From the NCBI GenBank assembly GCA_030616935.1, contig JAUWWJ010000078.1:1-7245 (forward strand): a stretch of 7,245 nt of DNA. Direction: 5' to 3'. Source of the stretch: Planctomycetaceae bacterium (lineage in GTDB: Bacteria > Planctomycetota > Planctomycetia > Pirellulales > UBA1268). Of this stretch, positions 1-5,694 are shown piece after piece. The position numbers and the translations under genes are program-made. The notes under the pieces were generated by a model. That model was not told the origin of the DNA. It did no database searches and saw only the letters and a list, made by a program, of their open reading frames with translations. Positions within the stretch are counted from its first letter, which is position 1, and the number at the start of each line of letters is the position of its first letter.

Positions 1-155
1 ACACCACCGAGTCCAGTCGTTGCATTGCATTGGGGATCGAGATCAACCAGCAGTGTCTGCATACCCGCCTTGGCAAGTCCGGCTGCTACGTTTGAAGCAG
101 TCGTTGTCTTCCCGACGCCACCCTTTTGATTCGCTACACACACAATCCGGCCCAT
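1..155 (-). CDS. parA: ParA/Soj-family chromosome partitioning ATPase, N-terminal fragment
   Basis: The minus strand encodes 51 residues beginning [20 protein letters not shown] and continuing through [11 protein letters not shown] and [18 protein letters not shown] before the window ends. KGGVGKTT (about residues 11-18) is the deviant Walker A motif with the signature lysine of MinD/ParA ATPases. VDLDPQ (about residues 37-42) is the conserved Walker A' segment. ParA family proteins dimerise on ATP, bind DNA non-specifically and move ParB-parS complexes to segregate chromosomes. The ATG at 153-155 is preceded by AGGA (complement of 164-167) about 8 nt upstream, which supports this start. Three parS-like sites lie upstream, so the chromosomal Soj/ParA role is more likely than MinD or a plasmid role. 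parB would be expected beyond the left edge, which I cannot see. The C-terminus is missing only because of the window boundary. Confidence 0.95.
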   Translation of the reverse strand, partial: MGRIVCVANQKGGVGKTTTASNVAAGLAKAGMQTLLVDLDPQCNATTGLGG

Positions 156-212
156 CCGCGTATTCCTACAAATGATTTCGCAACGCACAACACGTGCTTT
201 CGGTGTATCGGC

Positions 213-230
213 ACGAACCGGTGGGTTCGT
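213..230. repeat. 7-bp inverted repeat in the parA leader
   Basis: ACGAACC, a 4-base GGTG spacer and GGTTCGT form a perfect hairpin or operator-like inverted repeat, about 58 bp upstream of the parA start. It lies between the start codon and the first parS site. It lacks a T-tract, so it is not an intrinsic terminator. It could be an operator for parA autoregulation or chance; the sequence alone does not decide. Confidence 0.35.
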
Positions 231-253
231 CATCATCGGACTTCCGTGGGCGG

Positions 254-269
254 TGTTTCACGTGAAACC
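254..269. promoter_or_regulatory. parS: parS centromere site 1 (ParB binding)
   Basis: TGTTTCACGTGAAACC matches the well-known bacterial parS consensus TGTTNCACGTGAAACA at every position but the last. The inner 14 bases (GTTTCACGTGAAAC) are a perfect palindrome. ParB binds this site and spreads, and the complex is positioned by ParA. It sits about 100 bp upstream of the parA start, as expected for a chromosomal partition locus, and ParB bound here could also repress parA. Confidence 0.93.
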
Positions 270-300
270 GACGAACTTTGCGCAGACTACGAGTCTTACC

Positions 301-316
301 TGTTTCACGTGAAACG
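301..316. promoter_or_regulatory. parS: parS centromere site 2 (ParB binding)
   Basis: TGTTTCACGTGAAACG is a second parS copy with the same perfect 14-base palindromic core. Its start lies 47 bp from the start of the first site, which is about 4.5 helical turns. Two such cores this close together are very unlikely by chance and mark a ParB nucleation cluster upstream of parA. Confidence 0.93.
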
Positions 317-1048
317 ACCTGTCTTTACGAAACTCGTCGCTGCGTAGGGGTTGAATCAGGTATCAAGAAGAAGGAGTGAAACAATGACATGCCCGCTGAG
401 TAGGAGAAGCCAAAAGATCAGATAGCCGGCCGGCAGCTTTTTTCTCAATCGTTGGCTGAGTGATGATCCGGTACCGGTCTCCTTAGGAAGGAGCGTAAGC
501 GGACTGCCCACAGTCTTTTGTCATGGCTGTAGTGACATCAGCGTTAAAGCGTATTGGGCATTGAGGCTTTGACAGCGAAAGCTCTGGTAAGAACCAATCG
601 CCTGTCCATAATCCCTGTTCTTTTTAGGAGCGGCTCATCGTCGCAAGAATTGCATGAGTCGTAGAGGTGAACACCTCAGGATGATTCTCTTCGTGGATCA
701 ATTGCCAGAGGCGTGTGAACTCTCTTGTTCCGTCGTGATCTGGTTCACCGAAGATCGGTTCTTTGAAAATGGCTTGAGTGGTTTCACCTGCTCTAACAGC
801 CTGACAAGGAAGAGATGAATAGTGGTTCGGTTCGTCGCTAGAGGGGCGTCGAGTATTGCCATATTCCTTTGCTGTGGTGCGACACTGCTCTTGGTGATGT
901 TGCCAGGTTTGATTTCAAATAGGTTGGCGTGTAGTGACTTGGCAGGGCGTGGTCCCTTTAGCCAAACGTCCAGAATGGGCTGTGTACTACGCAACCAGAC
1001 ACTGAACATCGTGTTGTCGAAGAGTAATTCTGTGCCGTATATCGATTC
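317..1048. other. Long region without a convincing intact gene, between two parS groups
   Basis: About 730 bp separate parS site 2 from the third parS site. I find no tRNA, tmRNA, SRP RNA or RNase P RNA signature, and no DnaA-box cluster. Small structures are present: the 10-bp palindromes GCCGGCCGGC (425-434, followed by six T at 438-443) and CCGGTACCGG (468-477), and the hairpin CTCCTT-AGG-AAGGAG just after them (about 480-494). A 13-codon reading frame at 384-425 has AAGGAG seven bases upstream of its ATG. The right half contains overlapping open frames on both strands with no recognisable product (see the 624-914 entry). The region may be partly gene remnant and partly regulatory or partition DNA. 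Confidence 0.5.
624..914 (-). pseudogene. Possible gene remnant: open frame without a start codon
   Basis: On the minus strand this frame is open for 96 codons, from just after a TGA at 915-917 to a TAA at 624-626. It has no ATG, GTG or TTG start in its first two thirds. The C-terminal half reads like ordinary protein: residues EPIFGEPDHDGTREF, then TRLWQLIHEENHPEVF, ending THAILATMSRS. A second minus-strand frame (698-1078) overlaps it and starts inside the parS palindrome with MVFHVKHHW. One frameshift around 750-790 would join the two. I do not recognise either product, and RsmG motifs are absent. It may be a frameshifted small gene, a decayed gene or a chance open frame; confidence is low. 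Confidence 0.25.
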
Positions 1049-1084
1049 AGTCCAATGGTGTTTCACATGAAACACCATTGGACT
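1049..1084. repeat. 36-bp near-perfect palindrome enclosing parS site 3
   Basis: The 17-base arms 1049-1065 and 1068-1084 are exact reverse complements, separated only by the central CA. The sequence reads AGTCCAATGG, then the parS core, then CCATTGGACT. The flanking 10 bases on each side extend the dyad well beyond parS. The repeat lies 9 bp beyond the T-tract of the ahcY terminator. It could form a cruciform in DNA or a long hairpin in RNA read from either strand. Confidence 0.9.
1059..1074. promoter_or_regulatory. parS: parS-like site 3 (ParB binding)
   Basis: TGTTTCACATGAAACA differs from the parS consensus by one base in the centre (CACATG for CACGTG), and its outer bases are a better match than those of sites 1 and 2. 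Its start is about 758 bp from that of site 2. Single-base variants of parS are bound by ParB in other bacteria, so this site is probably functional, but the central change may weaken it. Here it also forms the middle of a larger palindrome. Confidence 0.8.
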
Positions 1085-1093
1085 CGCTATCTA

Positions 1094-1135
1094 GAAAAAG
1101 AAAAAGGCTGCAGGATGGTAGAATATCCTGCAGCC
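1094..1135 (-). terminator. Intrinsic terminator of ahcY
   Basis: Read on the minus strand, GGCTGCAGGAT (complement of 1125-1135), an 8-nt loop and ATCCTGCAGCC (complement of 1106-1116) form a perfect 11-bp GC-rich stem. A T-rich tract TTTTTCTTTTT (complement of 1095-1105) follows. The stem begins 27 nt past the ahcY stop codon. This is a textbook rho-independent terminator and separates ahcY from the parS/parA region. Confidence 0.93.
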
Positions 1136-1161
1136 CTTCCAGAAGTATTTTTTTGGTTTTT

Positions 1162-2505
1162 TTAATAGCGGTAATAGTCTGGCTTAAATGGACCATCAAC
1201 TGGCACGTTGATGTAGGCAGCTTGTTCACTTGTAAGCCGAGTCAATTTGACACCGAGCTTGTCCAAGTGAAGGCGGGCCACTTCCTCGTCCAACTTCTTG
1301 GGGATCATATGCACGTCAACAGAGTAGTGATCTGTCTCACGGTTCGACCATAGTTCCATCTGTGCAAGCACCTGATTTGTGAAGGATGTGCTCATCACAA
1401 AACTTGGGTGTCCAGTCGCGCATCCTAGATTCACAAGGCGACCCTTCGCGAGAATAATAACGCTTCGACCATTCCCATTGAACGTATACCGATCAACGGC
1501 ACCAATGTCGGCAGCTTTGATTTCGTCCTTTGAAACTTTGCCATCAGCAACTTGCTGCTCGAGCCAAGCGACATCTATTTCTGTGTCGAAATGCCCAATA
1601 TTGCAAAGAATTGCATCGTTCGGCATGTGCTCAATGTGCTCGCCAAGAATGATGTCCTTGTTACCAGTTGTGGTGACAAATAGGTTCCCTTCTTTGCAGG
1701 CATCTTCCATGGTGACAACTTCAAAGCCTTCCATAGCAGCTTGGAGGGCATTGATCGGATCGATCTCAGTCACGATGACACGGCATCCATAGCTCTTCAG
1801 GCTAGCAGCACATCCTTTGCCAACATCACCATATCCACAGACAACAGCGACTTTGCCAGCAAGCATAATGTCCGTTGCCCGTTTGACACCGTCCGCCAGG
1901 GACTCACGGCAGCCATAGAGGTTATCGAACTTGCTTTTTGTAGCGCTGTCATTGACGTTAATTGCGGGGACTTGAAGGGCACCAGTTTTGTTCAGCACCT
2001 CGAGGCGATGGATTCCAGCGGTTGTTTCCTCACTGACACCGTAGATATTTGTAAGAAGTTCAGGAAATTGCTCGTGAACCATGGCAGTAAGGTCCCCACC
2101 ATCATCGAGAATCATGTTCAGTGGCTTCCCTGAAGGAAACATGAGGGTCTGCTCGATACACCACTCAAATTCTTCATCAGACTCGCCCTTCCAGGCGTAG
2201 ACGGGTATTCCTGCAGCGGCTATTGCGGCAGCAGCATGATCTTGAGTGCTGAAGATATTGCAGCTGCTCCATGTGACCTCAGCGCCTAGTTCAACGAGAG
2301 TCTCAATAAGCACAGCAGTCTGAATTGTCATGTGGAGACATCCAGCAATTCGAGCACCAGCGAGTGGTTTTGATTCACCGTACTTTTCGCGAAGAGCCAT
2401 GAGCCCGGGCATCTCATTTTCAGCGAGTGTAATCTCCTTACGGCCCCATTCGGCCAGAGACATGTCAGCAACTTTGTATGGCAGGCGGGTATCAACTTGA
2501 GCCAC
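1162..2505 (-). CDS. ahcY: S-adenosylhomocysteine hydrolase (adenosylhomocysteinase)
   Basis: The product reversibly hydrolyses S-adenosylhomocysteine to adenosine and homocysteine in the cytosol. This relieves inhibition of SAM-dependent methyltransferases and feeds the methionine cycle. From the GTG start the protein has 447 residues. Visible signatures are [18 protein letters not shown] near the N-terminus, [15 protein letters not shown] (about 56-70), [15 protein letters not shown] (80-94), [13 protein letters not shown] (156-168), [12 protein letters not shown] (184-195, with the substrate and NAD lysine/aspartate region), the Rossmann motif [12 protein letters not shown] (222-233), and the family C-terminus KPDYYRY, whose Lys and Tyr reach the partner subunit's NAD. 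The frame opens further upstream at an ATG (2521-2523), but GAGGAGG ends 5 nt before the GTG at 2503-2505. The resulting N-terminus (M)[11 protein letters not shown] fits the usual family start better. The gene has its own promoter and terminator, so it is probably monocistronic. No oddity is seen in the catalytic core. Confidence 0.97.
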   Translation of the reverse strand: MAQVDTRLPYKVADMSLAEWGRKEITLAENEMPGLMALREKYGESKPLAGARIAGCLHMTIQTAVLIETLVELGAEVTWSSCNIFSTQDHAAAAIAAAGIPVYAWKGESDEEFEWCIEQTLMFPSGKPLNMILDDGGDLTAMVHEQFPELLTNIYGVSEETTAGIHRLEVLNKTGALQVPAINVNDSATKSKFDNLYGCRESLADGVKRATDIMLAGKVAVVCGYGDVGKGCAASLKSYGCRVIVTEIDPINALQAAMEGFEVVTMEDACKEGNLFVTTTGNKDIILGEHIEHMPNDAILCNIGHFDTEIDVAWLEQQVADGKVSKDEIKAADIGAVDRYTFNGNGRSVIILAKGRLVNLGCATGHPSFVMSTSFTNQVLAQMELWSNRETDHYSVDVHMIPKKLDEEVARLHLDKLGVKLTRLTSEQAAYINVPVDGPFKPDYYRY

Positions 2506-2510
2506 AGGAA

Positions 2511-2517
2511 CCTCCTC
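2511..2517 (-). promoter_or_regulatory. Shine-Dalgarno sequence that sets the ahcY GTG start
   Basis: GAGGAGG on the minus strand lies 5 nt upstream of GTG 2505-2503, which is optimal spacing. The upstream in-frame ATG at 2523-2521 has no purine-rich sequence in front of it, and using it would translate this ribosome-binding site as residues EEV. Confidence 0.8.
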
Positions 2518-2554
2518 GGGCATTGTTAGACGGAATGGCAGGTATCAATTCTGC

Positions 2555-2582
2555 ACTATATTTAACTCATGTAACTGTTCAA
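2555..2582 (-). promoter_or_regulatory. Sigma70-type promoter of ahcY
   Basis: On the minus strand TTGAAC (complement of 2577-2582) and TATAGT (complement of 2555-2560) are separated by 16 bp, close to the -35 and -10 consensus. Transcription would start near 2547-2549, giving a leader of about 40 nt before the GTG start. A leader that short leaves no room for an SAH riboswitch. The promoter lies between trpF and ahcY, so ahcY need not depend on trpF transcription. Confidence 0.65.
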
Positions 2583-2706
2583 ATTGTAACGCTTTCACGC
2601 ATTGCGCACAGGCCGAATCTCTATACGGTCGATGAGATCGCACGAACCGGCGAGTAGGAATGTTTAGGAAAAGCAACGATTAACGGGACTATAGGGAGGC
2701 CAGTAT

Positions 2707-3423
2707 TTAGGTCCTGGTCTGCTTAGAAAATGCTCGTTTGGCCGCTTCAACGAATCGTCTGACCAAATTGGGATTCTTCTGGCCTGGTGATGACTCGACA
2801 CCGCTCGCGGTATCAACAGCGATAGCCTGTGTTGCCTGTATTGCAGCCGTGACGTTGTCAGGTGTGAGTCCGCCAGCAAGCGTGATCGGAACTGGAAGAT
2901 TTGGTGCATCTGCAACGGCCTCCCAATCGACGGTCTGCCCGGTCCCGCCAAGTGCACCGGGATTGGCAGCACGTGAAACACCAGCATCAAGTAATGCCAT
3001 CGCTGGACGACAACCACACGCGGCGGCTGCATCAATCCATTGACGAGCGGTTGCCAATCGGTCCGGGTCTATAGATGGCTTCTCAAGTCGTACCACCCGT
3101 ATGACCGGGTATGGTTTCAATTCATCACACCGCCACGGAGGGTCACATTTCTCTGGTGCTCCATCAAAGAGACCATGAAGTTGGATCGCATCAAGACCAA
3201 CCTGTTTTGCGAACGAAAGCATTTCACTTGAAGGCCGTCCCACAAAAACACCAATCCGAATAATCCCATCGGGTAGGTTTTGGGAAATTTCAGTCGCTCG
3301 CTTCATGTCGAGGCAACGCGGAGAGCCCGTAATAAAATTCAAGCCAATAGCATCAGCTCCTGACGCAGCGATCATCATGGCGTCCTCTACTGAGGTCACC
3401 CCGCATATTTTGACCTGAAACAT
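2707..3423 (-). CDS. trpF: Phosphoribosylanthranilate isomerase
   Basis: TrpF converts N-(5-phosphoribosyl)anthranilate to CdRP by an Amadori rearrangement, the third step of tryptophan synthesis from chorismate. The 238-residue product shows the TIM-barrel family motifs in order: VKICGVT (4-10) with the general-base Cys7, GLNF (27-30), SPR (34-36), QLHG (81-84), ALLDAG (143-148) with the general-acid Asp146, GALGGTGQTVDW (156-167), LAGGLTPDNV (182-191) and VDTASGVE (203-210). The usual GxKD near the C-terminus reads GQKN (214-217). The ATG at 3421-3423 is chosen because GAGGA (complement of 3429-3433) lies 5 nt upstream and VKICG follows at once. The frame stays open to a TTG at 3471, but those residues would overlap a leader hairpin. 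No other trp gene is adjacent, so the pathway appears dispersed. I see no terminator after the stop. Confidence 0.96.
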   Translation of the reverse strand: MFQVKICGVTSVEDAMMIAASGADAIGLNFITGSPRCLDMKRATEISQNLPDGIIRIGVFVGRPSSEMLSFAKQVGLDAIQLHGLFDGAPEKCDPPWRCDELKPYPVIRVVRLEKPSIDPDRLATARQWIDAAAACGCRPAMALLDAGVSRAANPGALGGTGQTVDWEAVADAPNLPVPITLAGGLTPDNVTAAIQATQAIAVDTASGVESSPGQKNPNLVRRFVEAAKRAFSKQTRT

Positions 3424-3428
3424 AAAAT

Positions 3429-3433
3429 TCCTC
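3429..3433 (-). promoter_or_regulatory. Shine-Dalgarno sequence that sets the trpF start
   Basis: GAGGA on the minus strand is placed 5 nt before the ATG at 3423-3421. None of the upstream in-frame start codons (near 3471, 3450, 3444 and 3441) has comparable support, so the shorter protein is preferred. Confidence 0.7.
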
Positions 3434-3440
3434 GTATTCA

Positions 3441-3473
3441 TCAACAGCATTGCAGTGCTGTTGAACTGCAATG
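3441..3473 (-). repeat. Two overlapping, mutually exclusive inverted repeats in the trpF leader
   Basis: Two perfect 9-bp inverted repeats interlock here. TCAACAGCA (3441-3449) pairs with TGCTGTTGA (3456-3464) over a 6-base loop. CATTGCAGT (3448-3456) pairs with ACTGCAATG (3465-3473) over an 8-base loop. They share bases 3448-3449 and 3456, and each uses the other's loop as an arm, so RNA can form only one at a time. The element ends 17 nt upstream of the trpF start and 7 nt upstream of its Shine-Dalgarno sequence. No T-tract follows either hairpin. It may be an RNA switch, a dyad operator in the trpF promoter region, or both; its function is unproven. Confidence 0.7.
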
Positions 3474-3662
3474 ATCCGCAGATTCCGCGTGGGTCTCCTC
3501 AGCCGAGTCGATTCACCCAACCGGAAAAGTCTATGCGTTGAGCCAACGGTACAGGAAGACACCAGATTCGGCCGACAATACTTCAGTGCAATCAGGCCCT
3601 TCGTGCTTCAATAGCTCGTGCCCTTATTCGAACGTGTCGAGCCCATCCTCGCAACTATATAT

Positions 3663-5402
3663 ATGTCATCACCGAAAAGTTTTTATCACCTAGCGAGTCG
3701 TCCTTTTATGACTGTTCCTCGCGTGGGCTCCTTTCATCCTTCTCCGGACGCCACCAAGGCAATTGATGGATTACTTCGCGTTGTAAAACGGGCTGAAGGC
3801 ATTGGCCTGCTTGTTGGCCCAACAGGATGCGGAAAATCACTTCTTTTGTCGTGTCTTCGAGAACGGCTTGAGAGCGACTATGCTGTGGCGATTCTTTCTG
3901 GAGCACGTATTTGTACTCGACGCGGATTATGGCAGTCGATTTTGTCAGATCTTGATGAAGCCTATCGTGGCCTCGATGAAGAAGAGTTACGGATTGGACT
4001 CGTTGACCGCATTCGTGGGCTTGCTGCGACAGGTTCGGCCCTGGTTGTCCTTGTAGACGAATCACACACTCTTCCACGTCGACTTTTAGAAGAGTTGCGA
4101 TTGCTTACTGGGGTAGTGACTGCATACCCTGCAGTCCACCTCGTGCTTGCAGGTACAATCCGTCTCGAGGAAATGTTAGGAGAGCCCGATTTAGAGGGAA
4201 TTGCACAGCGAATAGCGGTGCGTGGGTACTTGGAGACACTCGACTATGAAGAAACATGTCGATATGTTCGCACGCAGATGTACTGTGCTGGACTCGATTG
4301 GGATACAAAGTTTGAGCCAGAGTGTGACGCCGTAGTGTTTTCACTTACAGAGGGTGTTCCACGACTCATCAATCAACTCTGTGATCAGGCCATGCGGTTG
4401 GCCGAGCAGAGGAATGTGGAGCAAGCCGGTAAACATGACCTCGCATCTGCGTGGGAGGAAATTCAATGCCTTCCCGCACCATCGTCATTGCAAAGTGAAA
4501 TATCAGGTACGAGCATACGCTCTGATGCCGATGAGTTGGAGCAATCCGGTGCACCATGTTCTGCCGAAGCAGATTACGCTGATGAAGAGGTAGTTGAGGA
4601 AAGCTGCTTCGGGAATGACGTGGAGTCAGCGGTCATCGAGTTTGGAACTCTTGAGGAAGACTGCCACTCAGATGACCAGCACATGGAAAGAGATGTTTCA
4701 GCTGACAGTACGACACTATCTTTTGCAGAGGGATTTTCTGCTGAGAGCCATACGCCTCAGAAAAAAAATGAAGAACAGCAGTGGGACGAGGCTGAACCGT
4801 CTTCTGTTGGCTTTGAAGAATCTCAGCGAGCCACGGAGTTTGCCGTCGAAGCTTTGATCAAAGAGGCGCAGCAGGGGCTTGGAAATTTTTCCTGTATAGA
4901 TGAGGAAAGAAAGCAAACATCACCTTTCACGGAAGATGATGTGCGCCTTGGGTCTGATGTAGAACTCGTGTTCGATCCACCGTTTGATTCAGATGCTGAA
5001 GCAAAACGTCCAGACCCGTTTGCAGAATGTTTTGCAGAAGAAGAAGAGGTTGTTGAGCGTTTCGTTATGGAAGGCCCGGATGATTTTCACCGTCATCTGC
5101 ATGTTGCTAGTCGAGAGGGGCAGTCTATCAATCGACGGATTTCCGAATTGTCCGTGACCGACCCACTTGAAAAGAAGCAAAATAACGTTGCAACAAAAGA
5201 GAACGCAGCACTCCCATCAGCTTCTCTTGAAACGACTAAGCACATTGAGGAACAGCATGCCCAAGACGGATTCGATGATTCAGATATGGTCGTTATTGAG
5301 GAGGATCGGTATCCCGATCCAAATAGTACGAATTCAACCGTTGCTGCTGTACGACTCGGAGACTACTCGCGGCTTTTTGCACGCCTTCGCCGAGGCGGAT
5401 AG
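3663..5402 (+). CDS. ExeA/GspA-like AAA+ ATPase with long acidic C-terminal tail
   Basis: The N-terminal 270 or so residues (from the ATG at 3663) form a P-loop ATPase of the ExeA/GspA type. Visible are the family opening YHLASRPF (8-15), Walker A GPTGCGKS (52-59), Walker B ALVVLVDE (126-133), a sensor strand VHLVLAGT (158-165), IAQRIAVRGYLETLD (180-194) with a probable arginine finger, and the sensor-2 motif GVPRLINQLCDQA (231-243). ExeA-type ATPases power assembly of secretion machinery or act as generic switches. Residues 270-579 are rich in Asp and Glu, low in hydrophobics, and look disordered. I see no transmembrane segment or peptidoglycan-binding domain such as true ExeA has, so a secretion role is only possible. 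The protein ends with the basic motif RLGDYSRLFARLRRGG (564-579). A GTG at 3618 would add 15 residues; no start has a clear Shine-Dalgarno sequence. It is transcribed divergently from trpF, with 239 bp between the starts. Confidence 0.85.
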   Translation: MSSPKSFYHLASRPFMTVPRVGSFHPSPDATKAIDGLLRVVKRAEGIGLLVGPTGCGKSLLLSCLRERLESDYAVAILSGARICTRRGLWQSILSDLDEAYRGLDEEELRIGLVDRIRGLAATGSALVVLVDESHTLPRRLLEELRLLTGVVTAYPAVHLVLAGTIRLEEMLGEPDLEGIAQRIAVRGYLETLDYEETCRYVRTQMYCAGLDWDTKFEPECDAVVFSLTEGVPRLINQLCDQAMRLAEQRNVEQAGKHDLASAWEEIQCLPAPSSLQSEISGTSIRSDADELEQSGAPCSAEADYADEEVVEESCFGNDVESAVIEFGTLEEDCHSDDQHMERDVSADSTTLSFAEGFSAESHTPQKKNEEQQWDEAEPSSVGFEESQRATEFAVEALIKEAQQGLGNFSCIDEERKQTSPFTEDDVRLGSDVELVFDPPFDSDAEAKRPDPFAECFAEEEEVVERFVMEGPDDFHRHLHVASREGQSINRRISELSVTDPLEKKQNNVATKENAALPSASLETTKHIEEQHAQDGFDDSDMVVIEEDRYPDPNSTNSTVAAVRLGDYSRLFARLRRGG

Positions 5403-5682
5403 ATGGAATCGTCAAGGTAGTAGGATTAATTACAGCGACAGATAGACGGTGACCGCTAACGCTTGAATGAATCCGTTTTTACTGTGTCAGTTGCTTGGCG
5501 GAACATGGCCTGTTTTCCCCCATTGGGCCATTGTTTCTCGTGAGCCATCCGACTTGCTGGCACTTGACGTACCATCTTGAATACAACGGCAGTGATCGTT
5601 TTGCCGGGTCGCTGGTCTTGTTCTTTGATGAGTGAGGCTTCGATACGACTTCTTTGTCTGTGTGGATGCTTGTGTGTTCATG

Positions 5683-5689
5683 AAGGAGG
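5683..5689 (+). promoter_or_regulatory. Shine-Dalgarno sequence that sets the pfk GTG start
   Basis: AAGGAGG lies 5 nt upstream of GTG 5695-5697, the ideal arrangement. The open frame extends upstream to a GTG at 5632 and passes an ATG at 5680, but those would place this ribosome-binding site inside the coding sequence and add residues outside the family's normal N-terminus. Confidence 0.85.
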
Positions 5690-5694
5690 CGTTT

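Noticed and set aside
350..620. Structured RNA gene (6S, SRP, RNase P or tmRNA), suggested by several short hairpins including CTCCTT-AGG-AAGGAG
   Set aside because: None of the diagnostic conserved segments of these RNAs is present, and the hairpins are short and scattered. A covariance-model search would be needed to revive this.
822..1070. Plus-strand 82-codon frame with a hydrophobic N-terminal stretch and a GTG start behind a purine-rich AAGGAAGAG
   Set aside because: It ends inside the parS palindrome, overlaps two minus-strand open frames, has an odd composition and matches no protein I recognise. Treated as a shadow frame.
156..1090. Replication origin beside parA/parS
   Set aside because: I find no cluster of TTATCCACA-like DnaA boxes and no AT-rich unwinding region, and dnaA/dnaN are not in the window.
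2524..2706. SAH riboswitch upstream of ahcY
   Set aside because: The predicted promoter leaves only about 40 nt of leader, and I see no conserved SAH-riboswitch pairing in the sequence between promoter and start. The 5-bp ATCTC/GAGAT stem farther upstream is too weak and lies before the promoter.
5505..5531. Inverted repeat ATGGCC ... GGCCAT after the ATPase gene, as a terminator
   Set aside because: The stem is only 6 bp with a 15-base loop and is followed by TGTTTCTC rather than a T-run. The evidence is too weak for a terminator call.
5570..5640. Promoter for pfk
   Set aside because: Candidate -35 sequences (TTGACG near 5563, TTGCCG near 5600) lack a properly spaced -10 hexamer, so no promoter is called.
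5632..5694. Extended N-terminus of phosphofructokinase (21 extra residues)
   Set aside because: It contains the AAGGAGG ribosome-binding site of the GTG at 5695 and has no family similarity, so it is taken as 5' untranslated sequence.
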